A DNA stretch of 13,433 nt from Cyanobacteria bacterium UBA1186 (GTDB taxonomy: Bacteria > Cyanobacteriota > Vampirovibrionia > Gastranaerophilales > Gastranaerophilaceae): assembly GCA_002309875.1 (NCBI GenBank), contig DBYM01000035.1:11273-24705 (forward strand), in the 5' to 3' direction. How positions within the stretch are numbered: position 1 is the first letter of the stretch; each line of letters opens with the position of its first letter. Under the pieces are notes generated by a model, which was not told where the DNA came from, made no database searches, and was given only the letters and a program-made list of their open reading frames with translations. The translations under genes were made by a program, and so were the position numbers. This document shows, in pieces, positions 1-6,079 of the stretch.

Positions 1-819
1 GTAGCACAACGAAACCTAAACAAAGCAACAGGCTCGTTGAACCAGGCTATTGAAAGGATGACAACAGGTTACAAGATTAACCACGCAGGCGACAACGCAG
101 CAGGTTATTCAATCGCAAGGAATTGGGAAACACAGTTAGGATCATTGGACGTAGCAGCAGATAACGCAGCAACAGGCGCAGACATGCTACAAACATTGGA
201 AGATCACTATTCATTAATTGCAAATCACGTACAACGTGTAAGAGATTTGACCGAACAGGCAGCAAACGGTACTTATGGTCAGGATTCATTAAATGCAATT
301 AAGGCAGAAATTACTGCAAGACTTGATGAAATTGATCGTATTTCTGCAAACTGCGAATTCAACGGCAAGAAGTTGATGAACGGTTCAATTACTGCAGATG
401 TAAACATTCAGGTTGGTCTGAAGAGCGATGCAAACAGCAGAATAGCACTATCTTCAACTCTGTTTGCAAATGCTAATGTTGCAACATTAATGAGTGCAAT
501 TGGTGCTGATAAAGCGGCAGTAGCAACTGCTTGCTCAGGAGCAAGTGCTGCAACACAATTAGATAAACTTGATGCAGTACTTAATACAATTTCAACAAGA
601 ACAACAACACTTGGTGCTGCACAGAACAGAATCGATTCAGCAATCGAATCAATCGCAGTACAGACTGAAAACATAACATCATCACTTTCAACATTGAGAG
701 ATGCTGATGTAGCAGAAGAATCTTCTAAGTACATTCAGTCACAGATACTGCAGCAGGCGGCAGCAACATTGTTAGCAACAGCTAACCAGTCACCAAGCAT
801 TGCATTGAACTTGATATAA
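1..819 (+). CDS. Flagellin, copy 1 (5' end missing)
   Basis: Filament subunit of the bacterial flagellum, exported through the flagellar type III apparatus and polymerised outside the cell. The reading frame is open from base 1 (VAQRNLNKATGSL...). By alignment with the next copies about 12 N-terminal residues (MALTINTNISSM) lie outside the window, so the full protein is about 284 aa. The N-terminal D0/D1 helices include QRVRDLTEQAANGTYG, the centre is short, and the C-terminal D1/D0 helices end in ILQQAAATLLATANQSPSIALNLI (split here as ILQQAAATLL / ATANQSPSIALNLI). The TTG at 37 is internal and is not the start. Two cysteines are visible, in NCEFNG and TACSG. It is the partner of copy 2 in C-terminal sequence (EESSKYIQSQ). 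Only 41 bp separate it from copy 2, so the two are probably co-transcribed. Identity is very secure. Confidence 0.96.
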   Translation, partial: VAQRNLNKATGSLNQAIERMTTGYKINHAGDNAAGYSIARNWETQLGSLDVAADNAATGADMLQTLEDHYSLIANHVQRVRDLTEQAANGTYGQDSLNAIKAEITARLDEIDRISANCEFNGKKLMNGSITADVNIQVGLKSDANSRIALSSTLFANANVATLMSAIGADKAAVATACSGASAATQLDKLDAVLNTISTRTTTLGAAQNRIDSAIESIAVQTENITSSLSTLRDADVAEESSKYIQSQILQQAAATLLATANQSPSIALNLI

Positions 820-860
820 TATAAGAATTTTTAAGAAGCATTAATTTATAGGATTAGGAT

Positions 861-1862
861 ATGGCACTTACAATCAACACAAATATTTCATCAATGGTAG
901 CACAGCAGAACCTGAACAAAGCAACAGGCTCGCTGAACCAGGCTATCGAAAGAATGACAACCGGTTATAAAATCAACCACGCAGGCGACAACGCAGCAGG
1001 TTATTCAATCGCAAGGAATTGGGAAACACAATTGGGTTCATTGGATATAGCAGCAGATAATGCAGCAACCGGTGCAGATATGCTAATGACATTGGAAGAT
1101 ACGTACGCATTGGTTTCAACTCACATGCAGCGTATCAGAGACCTGACCGAACAGGCAGCAAACGGTACTTATGGTAAGGATTCAAAAGTAGCAATTGAAT
1201 CAGAAATTAAAGCAAGACTTGACGAAATCAACCGTATAGCAGCAAACTGCGAATTCAACGGTAAGAAATTGATGGACGGTACTGCAGGAACTATGAATAT
1301 TCAGGTTGGTTTGTACAGCGATGATAACAGCAAAATTGCTTTGGATTCTTCATTGTTTGCTAATTCATCTATAGGCGGTTTGTTTGCAGCTTATGCATCA
1401 ACAGCAGCATCAGGCGGTGTAACACTTACAAATATTATAAAAGCGGCTAACAACAATACCGCAATAACAATTAACGCTTCAGCATTTGCAACAGATGCTC
1501 AGAAACATGCTTTTGCAGCAGCTTGCGCAGGCTTAAGCTACAAGTCTTCTGACGGAACATTTACCGAACAGACTACTGCAAACTGCGGCCCTGAACAGAT
1601 GCTTGACTTTATTGACAAGGCAATGGCTGCAATATCAACTAAGTCAACAACATTAGGTGCTGCACAGAACAGAATTGATTCAGCAATCGAATCAATCGCA
1701 GTACAGTCAGAAAACATTACTTCATCACTTTCAACATTGAGAGATGCTGATGTGGCAGAAGAATCATCAAAATACATTCAATCGCAGATACTGCAGCAGG
1801 CAGCTGCAACACTGTTAGCAACAGCTAACCAGTCACCAAGTATCGCATTGAATTTGATATAA
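861..1862 (+). CDS. Flagellin, copy 2 (longest copy)
   Basis: Flagellar filament protein of 333 aa, complete from MALTINTNISSM to SIALNLI. The D0/D1 ends match the other copies almost residue for residue. The central region is about 40-50 residues longer than in its neighbours and includes an Asn/Thr/Ala-rich stretch (LTNIIKAANNNTAITINA), so this subunit should show a larger surface domain. It has three cysteines (NCEFNG, AACAG, ANCGP), against two in each other copy. The start is fixed by homology. Its ribosome binding region, GGATTAGGAT directly before ATG, differs from the AAAGGAG used by copies 3 and 4, which hints at different translation strength. A strong hairpin follows the stop. It is most like copy 1 at the C terminus. 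Confidence 0.97.
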   Translation: MALTINTNISSMVAQQNLNKATGSLNQAIERMTTGYKINHAGDNAAGYSIARNWETQLGSLDIAADNAATGADMLMTLEDTYALVSTHMQRIRDLTEQAANGTYGKDSKVAIESEIKARLDEINRIAANCEFNGKKLMDGTAGTMNIQVGLYSDDNSKIALDSSLFANSSIGGLFAAYASTAASGGVTLTNIIKAANNNTAITINASAFATDAQKHAFAAACAGLSYKSSDGTFTEQTTANCGPEQMLDFIDKAMAAISTKSTTLGAAQNRIDSAIESIAVQSENITSSLSTLRDADVAEESSKYIQSQILQQAAATLLATANQSPSIALNLI

Positions 1863-1874
1863 AACGAGTCTTAT

Positions 1875-1901
1875 GGGAGAAAGACCAAGGCTCTTTCTCC
1901 C
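1875..1901 (+). other. Strong stem-loop after flagellin 2
   Basis: A perfect 10-bp stem (GGGAGAAAGA with TCTTTCTCCC) encloses a 7-nt loop 12 bases after the flagellin 2 stop; T1874-A1902 adds an eleventh pair. No T-tract follows, so it is not a textbook intrinsic terminator. It could stabilise or define the 3' end of the flagellin 1-2 message, or pause polymerase before flagellin 3. Confidence 0.6.
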
Positions 1902-1930
1902 AAGGGATATGAAAACAGAAAATTAAATAA

Positions 1931-1950
1931 TGTAACGTAATGTAATGTAA
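1931..1950 (+). repeat. Tandem pentamer repeat (TGTAA)4, one imperfect
   Basis: Four consecutive pentamers read TGTAA, CGTAA, TGTAA, TGTAA in the flagellin 2-3 spacer, 56 bp before the flagellin 3 start. They lie immediately upstream of a perfect inverted repeat. Tandem units of this kind can change copy number by slippage, and here that would change promoter or leader spacing. Four copies is few, so chance or a static role is also possible. Confidence 0.5.
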
Positions 1951-1953
1951 GAG

Positions 1954-1972
1954 TTATGCACGGATTGCATAA
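1954..1972 (+). promoter_or_regulatory. Leader hairpin with GGA loop before flagellin 3
   Basis: A perfect 7-bp inverted repeat, TTATGCA/TGCATAA, holds the loop CGGAT. A GGA displayed in a short hairpin loop 5' of the ribosome binding site is the typical target of CsrA/RsmA-family repressors. A second ACGGAT lies at 1977-1982, and the Shine-Dalgarno itself contains GGA (AAAGGAG, 1993-1999). A DNA operator is an alternative reading of the same inverted repeat. The structure is seen in the sequence; the regulator is inferred. Confidence 0.45.
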
Positions 1973-1987
1973 TAACACGGATAGTAC

Positions 1988-2061
1988 GCCAGAAAGGAGT
2001 TAAAAATGGCACTTACAATCAACACAAACATTTCATCAATGGTAGCACAACAGAACCTTGC
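1988..2061 (+). repeat. Leader/start repeat, copy A (flagellin 3)
   Basis: These 74 bp are identical to 3031-3104. They cover the Shine-Dalgarno (AAAGGAG), the spacer and the first 18-19 codons. The identity begins a few bases before the ribosome binding site and stops inside the coding region, which shows that the translation start module is shared by flagellins 3 and 4. Confidence 0.9.
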
Positions 2062-2893
2062 AAAAGCAACAGGTGCTTTGAACAAGGCTATCGAAAGGAT
2101 GACAACGGGTTACAAAATCAACCACGCAGGCGACAATGCTGCAGGTTATTCAATTGCAAGAAATTGGGAAACTCAGCTTGGTTCACTTGACGTAGCAGCA
2201 GACAACGCAGCAACAGGTGCAGACATGATGACTACACTTGAAGACCACTATGCATTGGTTTCATCTCACTTACAACGTGTAAGAGACTTGACCGAACAGG
2301 CAGCAAACGGTACTTACGGTTCTGCATCACTTGCAGCAATCAAATCAGAAGTTACTGCAAGACTTGAAGAAATCGACCGTATTTCTAAGAACTGTGAATT
2401 CAACGGTTTGCACTTAATGGACGGTTCAATGAGCGCAATCAAATTACAGGTAGGTCTTTATTCATCTACTGACAGCCAAATCGAATTAAAAGCAGATTTG
2501 TTCAAAAAAGGTGATGTTGGAACACTGTTTAAAACATATAGCGCAGGCGACAACGGCACGACAACCGATGCAGACTTAGATACAATTGCTAAAGTTGCAA
2601 CAAAATGTACCGGTGCAGATGCTGCAAGCATGTTGAACAAAATTGATAACGTAATTAACGAAATATCAAACAGAACGACAACACTTGGTGCTGCACAGAA
2701 CAGAATCGATTCAGCAATCGAATCAATCGCAGTACAGTCTGAAAACATTACATCTTCACTTTCAACTTTGAGAGATGCTGATGTAGCAAAAGAATCTTCA
2801 AACTACATACAGGCACAGATTCTTCAACAGGCTGCTGCAACACTGTTGGCAACTGCTAACCAGACACCAAGCATCGCTTTGAACTTACTGTAA
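2006..2893 (+). CDS. Flagellin, copy 3
   Basis: Complete 295-aa flagellar filament protein starting MALTINTNISSMVAQQNL and ending TPSIALNLL. The N-terminal D0/D1 region carries the conserved QRVRDLTEQAANGTYG and EVTARLEEIDRIS helices. The middle (about residues 150-215) is short and variable, with no separate D3-sized insertion. The C-terminal D1/D0 helix pairs with copy 4 (KESSNYIQAQ, NQTPSIALNLL) rather than with copies 1 and 2. Cysteines are in NCEFNG and TKCTG. A strong Shine-Dalgarno, AAAGGAG, ends 6 nt before the ATG. It is separated from copy 2 by 143 bp holding a hairpin, a pentamer repeat and a GGA-loop hairpin, so it may have its own promoter or leader control. Confidence 0.97.
   Translation: MALTINTNISSMVAQQNLAKATGALNKAIERMTTGYKINHAGDNAAGYSIARNWETQLGSLDVAADNAATGADMMTTLEDHYALVSSHLQRVRDLTEQAANGTYGSASLAAIKSEVTARLEEIDRISKNCEFNGLHLMDGSMSAIKLQVGLYSSTDSQIELKADLFKKGDVGTLFKTYSAGDNGTTTDADLDTIAKVATKCTGADAASMLNKIDNVINEISNRTTTLGAAQNRIDSAIESIAVQSENITSSLSTLRDADVAKESSNYIQAQILQQAAATLLATANQTPSIALNLL
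2663..2832 (+). repeat. Flagellin C-terminal cassette, copy A
   Basis: Read by eye, this 170-bp block differs from 3700-3869 at one base only (C2728 against T3765), while the adjoining central regions of the two genes are clearly diverged. It codes for the start of the C-terminal D1/D0 helices. This is consistent with recent duplication plus gene conversion. Confidence 0.85.
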
Positions 2894-2906
2894 TAACTAA
2901 TGATAA

Positions 2907-2999
2907 GAGCGGGGATAAATACCCTGCAGGATTATAAACGGATTTAATCTTGCATTTATCCCGGAATACATTCACCCCAAAATACATTTACCCCCGCTC
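2907..2999 (+). promoter_or_regulatory. Mutually exclusive stems between flagellins 3 and 4
   Basis: GAGCGGGG (2907-2914) can pair with CCCCGCTC (2992-2999), and the overlapping GGGATAAAT (2912-2920) can pair with ATTTATCCC (2954-2962). Both use the same G residues, so the two full helices compete. A palindrome, CCTGCAGG (2923-2930), and an ACGGAT motif (2938-2943) lie in the loop. No T-run follows directly; the TTTTTT at about 3010-3015 is 11 bases downstream. It could be a terminator/antiterminator pair, an mRNA stabiliser after flagellin 3, or chance. Confidence 0.4.
2965..2994 (+). repeat. 14-bp imperfect direct repeat
   Basis: AATACATTCACCCC (2965-2978) and AATACATTTACCCC (2981-2994) differ at one base and are 16 bp apart. 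A third ATACATT follows at 3005-3011. They lie upstream of flagellin 4 and could be protein binding sites; no function is shown. Confidence 0.5.
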
Positions 3000-3012
3000 C
3001 TTTCATACATTT

Positions 3013-3042
3013 TTTAAACGGAATTAAATTGCCAGAAAGGAG
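3013..3042 (+). promoter_or_regulatory. GGA-loop hairpin and ribosome binding site of flagellin 4
   Basis: TTTAA (3013-3017) pairs with TTAAA (3024-3028) around the loop ACGGAA, and the Shine-Dalgarno AAAGGAG follows at 3036-3042. Further upstream, TAAA/TTTA (2935-2946) encloses CGGA. These stems are short and AU-only, so weak alone. The repeated placement of GGA in loops ahead of a GGA-containing Shine-Dalgarno parallels the leader of flagellin 3. Confidence 0.35.
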
Positions 3043-3104
3043 TTAAAAATGGCACTTACAATCAACACAAACATTTCATCAATGGTAGCACAACAGAACC
3101 TTGC
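3031..3104 (+). repeat. Leader/start repeat, copy B (flagellin 4)
   Basis: Identical to 1988-2061. It carries the ribosome binding site, the start codon and the first codons of flagellin 4. The sequence upstream of the block is unrelated apart from short ACGGA-type motifs. Confidence 0.9.
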
Positions 3105-3930
3105 TAAAGCAACAGGCTCGTTAAACAAAGCTATCGAAAGAATGACAACAGGTTACAAAATCAACCACGCAGGCGACAATGCTGCAGGTTATTCAATCGC
3201 AAGAAATTGGGAAACTCAACTCGGCTCGCTTGATATAGCTGCAGACAACGCAGCAACAGGTGCAGATATGATGACTACACTTGAAGACCACTATTCATTA
3301 ATTTCGAGCCACTTACAACGTGTAAGAGATTTGACCGAACAAGCATCAAACGGAACTTACGGCTCTGCTTCACTTAACGCAATCAAATCAGAAATCACAG
3401 CAAGACTTGAAGAAATCGACCGTATTTCTGCAAACTGCGAATTTAACGGACAACACCTTATGAACGGATCAATGGGTGCAATCAATCTTCAGGTAGGCTT
3501 GTATTCTTCAAGTGACAGTAAAATTGAATTAAAAGCAGATTTGTTCAAGAAAGGTGACGTTGGAACACTTTTCAAAACATACAGTAAAGGCGATGGTACC
3601 GAAGACAATACTTTGGCTGACAAAGCAGCAGTAGCTACAGCTTGTACGGGTGCTAACGCTTCTGATATGTTAAACAAAATAGATAATGTAATCAAGGAGA
3701 TATCAAACAGAACGACAACACTTGGTGCTGCACAGAACAGAATCGATTCAGCAATCGAATCAATTGCAGTACAGTCTGAAAACATTACATCTTCACTTTC
3801 AACTTTGAGAGATGCTGATGTAGCAAAAGAATCTTCAAACTACATACAGGCACAGATTCTTCAACAGGCAGCCGCAACACTGTTGGCAACTGCAAACCAG
3901 ACACCAAGTATTGCCCTCAACTTACTGTAA
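3049..3930 (+). CDS. Flagellin, copy 4
   Basis: Complete 293-aa flagellar filament protein, the closest paralogue of copy 3. Both have short central regions containing IELKADLFKKGDVGTLFKTY, and both end in NQTPSIALNLL. Differences are concentrated around residues 175-205 (KGDGTEDNTLADKAAVATACTGANASDM). Cysteines are in NCEFNG and TACTG. The conserved D1 helix LQRVRDLTEQASNGTYG is intact. The start is fixed by homology and by AAAGGAG ending 6 nt before the ATG. It is the last gene of the array: a strong hairpin terminator follows and the next gene is on the opposite strand. Confidence 0.97.
   Translation: MALTINTNISSMVAQQNLAKATGSLNKAIERMTTGYKINHAGDNAAGYSIARNWETQLGSLDIAADNAATGADMMTTLEDHYSLISSHLQRVRDLTEQASNGTYGSASLNAIKSEITARLEEIDRISANCEFNGQHLMNGSMGAINLQVGLYSSSDSKIELKADLFKKGDVGTLFKTYSKGDGTEDNTLADKAAVATACTGANASDMLNKIDNVIKEISNRTTTLGAAQNRIDSAIESIAVQSENITSSLSTLRDADVAKESSNYIQAQILQQAAATLLATANQTPSIALNLL
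3700..3869 (+). repeat. Flagellin C-terminal cassette, copy B
   Basis: Partner of 2663-2832, with one visible difference in 170 bp. The identity ends shortly before the last codons, where silent changes reappear (for example GCAGCC against GCTGCT for Ala-Ala). Confidence 0.85.
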
Positions 3931-3959
3931 CCCAGAGTGGAAAAGGTGTAATTACAAAA

Positions 3960-3992
3960 AAAGCCGGAAAATTTTTCCGGCTTTCCTTTTTT
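3960..3992. terminator. Bidirectional intrinsic terminator
   Basis: AAAGCCGG (3960-3967) pairs with CCGGCTTT (3977-3984), and the flanking A and T runs extend the stem. On the + strand CCTTTTTT follows; on the - strand the stem is followed by a run of Ts (the As before 3960). It sits between convergent flagellin 4 and secY and should end both transcripts. Confidence 0.9.
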
Positions 3993-4008
3993 ATATAAGA
4001 AATTATTT

Positions 4009-5343
4009 TTATTCTTTTAAGAAGGTTTCATAATTTCTTGCAAGAAGGTGAGTCTTGATTTGATTGATAAAGTCAAGAGCAACACCGACCATGATTATCA
4101 GAGAAGTAGCCCCGATACCCTGCAGGGTTGTAATTCCTGTAATATAACTTGCAAAAGCCGGTACAAGGGCGATACAGCCGAGCCCCATGGCACCTATGAA
4201 TATTGTTTTTGTAAGTATATTATCCAAAGCATCTGCAGTCGGTCTTCCGGGTTTAACGCCGGGGATTGAAGATCCGTATTTCTTGAGATTGTCTGCGATT
4301 TCTTTAGGCTGCATATTTGGCATAATTGAAGCATAAAAGAACGTTAAAGCCACAATCATTAAGAAATATATTGCGTAATACGTAAGACCGCTCGGGTTGA
4401 ATATTCTGTTCAGTGTTACAACAATATCCTGTAATACTCCGGGAGGCAAATTTGCCTGCCCAACAATACTCAATATAGTTGACGGGAACAGAAGAATTGC
4501 TACCGCAAAGATTATCGGCATAACGCCGCCCGGATTAAGTTTGAACGGAATGAATGTGTTAACACCGCCGTAAACCTTATTACCAACCTGTCTTTTAGGG
4601 TTTACGATAATAACTTTTCTTATTGCTTCCTGCATAATTACAATGAAGACCATCGTAATAAAGAATATGGTAAGCAAAAGCATTAAGTTCCAACCTAAAG
4701 AAGGCTGTCCCTGAATCATTTGAGCAGTTCTTGAAGAATACAGAGGTATTCCCGATAAGATACCGACAAAGATTATTAAGGAGCCGCCGTTTCCGATACC
4801 TTTTTCCGTAATCAGTTCGGACATCCACATAACAAGAACAGAGCCAGCGGTCAGTGTCAGCACCGATGAAATGTAAAACATATTATGATTTACACCCGCA
4901 GTAATAGCACCTGTTTTGGCCATGAATGCCATAAATATAAAGCCCTGGAATGCTGCAAGTACGACCGTGAAGAGTCTTGTGTATTGGGAAAGTTTTCTTC
5001 TCCCTGCTTCACCGTCTTCTTTCTGCAGTTTTTCAAGAGCCGGAATAACAACTGCCATCAATTGCATAATAATTGATGAAGTGATGTAAGGTCCGATACC
5101 TAAAGCGAATATTGAAACTTTACCTAACGCGCCGCCCGAGAACAAATCCAGGAAACCCAGGATATTGTTTTGGCTGGCAAGGTTGGAAAAGTATTCATTG
5201 TTGATGCCAAACAGCGGGAGATGGATACCCAATCTGAAAAGTACAAGCATACCGAAAGTAAAAATCAATTTTTCTTTCAGGCCCGAAGCATTCCACATGG
5301 ACATCAAATCGGCCGTAGTAGGCATTCTCATTCCTTGAACCAT
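4009..5343 (-). CDS. secY: Protein translocase subunit SecY
   Basis: Central channel of the SecYEG translocon in the inner membrane, which passes unfolded preproteins outward and membrane proteins sideways into the bilayer. At 444 aa it is full length for the family and has about ten hydrophobic helices. Recognisable parts are the TM1 start (GLKEKLIFTFGMLVLFRLG), the plug/TM2 region (FLDLFSGGALGKVSIFALG), the cytoplasmic GEAGRRKLSQYTR, the NPKRQVGNKVYGGVNTFIP loop and PGGVMPIIFA of TM7. The chosen ATG is preceded by GAGAGGT; internal ATGs at codons 5 and 7 are possible but less well placed. It is the last gene of the rpsE-rpmD-rplO-secY operon, 30 bp after rplO, and is followed by a terminator instead of the usual adk/map/infA genes. 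Confidence 0.98.
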   Translation of the reverse strand: MVQGMRMPTTADLMSMWNASGLKEKLIFTFGMLVLFRLGIHLPLFGINNEYFSNLASQNNILGFLDLFSGGALGKVSIFALGIGPYITSSIIMQLMAVVIPALEKLQKEDGEAGRRKLSQYTRLFTVVLAAFQGFIFMAFMAKTGAITAGVNHNMFYISSVLTLTAGSVLVMWMSELITEKGIGNGGSLIIFVGILSGIPLYSSRTAQMIQGQPSLGWNLMLLLTIFFITMVFIVIMQEAIRKVIIVNPKRQVGNKVYGGVNTFIPFKLNPGGVMPIIFAVAILLFPSTILSIVGQANLPPGVLQDIVVTLNRIFNPSGLTYYAIYFLMIVALTFFYASIMPNMQPKEIADNLKKYGSSIPGVKPGRPTADALDNILTKTIFIGAMGLGCIALVPAFASYITGITTLQGIGATSLIIMVGVALDFINQIKTHLLARNYETFLKE

Positions 5344-5373
5344 GATTTACCTCTCATTTAACCCTTAATTGTC

Positions 5374-5829
5374 CTATACTAACTCAACTTTTCCGCCTGC
5401 AGCTTCGATTTTTTCCTTAGCTGAAGGAGAAACGTAAGCGGCTTTTACGGTAATGGCTTTTTTGATTTCACCGTTACCCAAAACTCTCAAGCCGTCAACT
5501 TTGTCGTCAACTTTTTTGAGTTCGATTAATGATTCAAGAGAAACAGTTTTAAGTTTCAAATCAGCCAATCTGCCGACATTGATTATTGCATAAGTTCTCT
5601 TATTGATAATCTGGAAGCCCTTTAATTTAGGTAATCTTCTGTAAGCAGGCATCTGTCCGCCTTCGAAACCTCTTTTTGAAGTTCTTCCGGATCTTTGTCC
5701 TTCACCGTTATGTCCGCGGCTTGAAGTTTTACCGCAGCCTGAAGAACGTCCGCGGCCGACTCTTACTGATTTTTTGGTAGCACCGTCGGCAGGTCTTAAA
5801 TCTTCTAATGTAATTGTTTTATTTGCCAT
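5374..5829 (-). CDS. rplO: 50S ribosomal protein L15
   Basis: Structural protein of the large ribosomal subunit that binds 23S rRNA and is needed late in 50S assembly. Complete at 151 aa, a usual length. The Gly/Arg/Ser-rich N-terminal half (VGRGRSSGCGKTSSRGHNGE, then GFEGGQMPAYRRLPKLKGF) is the rRNA-penetrating extension. The C-terminal globular half ends KIEAAGGKVELV. AAAGGA lies before the ATG. It stands between rpmD (32 bp) and secY (30 bp) in the conserved spc order. Confidence 0.98.
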   Translation of the reverse strand: MANKTITLEDLRPADGATKKSVRVGRGRSSGCGKTSSRGHNGEGQRSGRTSKRGFEGGQMPAYRRLPKLKGFQIINKRTYAIINVGRLADLKLKTVSLESLIELKKVDDKVDGLRVLGNGEIKKAITVKAAYVSPSAKEKIEAAGGKVELV

Positions 5830-5861
5830 TTTTATTTTCCTTTTATTTTAATTCTTATAAA

Positions 5862-6053
5862 CTACTTAATAACTTCTACCAAGTGCGGGATTTTTTTAAT
5901 CATACCCATAATGGTAGCGCTTTCCGAATGTTCAACGATTTGGTCTTTTTTCTTTAAACCTAAAGACTGAGCGACTTTACGCTGAGTTTCGGAGCAACCG
6001 ATTAAACTTCTTACGAGTTTAATTTGTATTTTTGATTCTTTAGTTTTTGCCAT
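5862..6053 (-). CDS. rpmD: 50S ribosomal protein L30
   Basis: Small 63-aa large-subunit protein with the single-domain bacterial L30 pattern: IKLVRSLIGCSETQRKVAQS (two strands and the first helix), LGLKKKDQIVEH, then MGMIKKIPHLVEVI. AGAGGA stands before the ATG. It is placed as usual between rpsE and rplO. From general knowledge, Cyanobacteria and plastids normally lack L30, so its presence separates this organism from photosynthetic cyanobacteria if the cyanobacteria-like affinity of its neighbours is correct. Confidence 0.97.
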   Translation of the reverse strand: MAKTKESKIQIKLVRSLIGCSETQRKVAQSLGLKKKDQIVEHSESATIMGMIKKIPHLVEVIK

Positions 6054-6079
6054 TTTTATTTTCCTCTTTTACTGTTTGT

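Noticed and set aside
37..39. TTG start for flagellin 1
   Set aside because: The frame is open to base 1 and matches the other flagellins there; the true start is outside the window.
408..734. Antisense open frames in the flagellins (also 1538-1777, 2458-2748, 3489-3785), sharing a similar sequence
   Set aside because: They recur only because they are the complement of the conserved C-terminal helices; no ribosome binding site or independent support.
1951..1982. Sigma-28-type flagellar promoter before flagellin 3
   Set aside because: TAAGAGTT with 11-bp spacing to GCATAATA matches the consensus poorly; no confident promoter can be called in the flagellin spacers.
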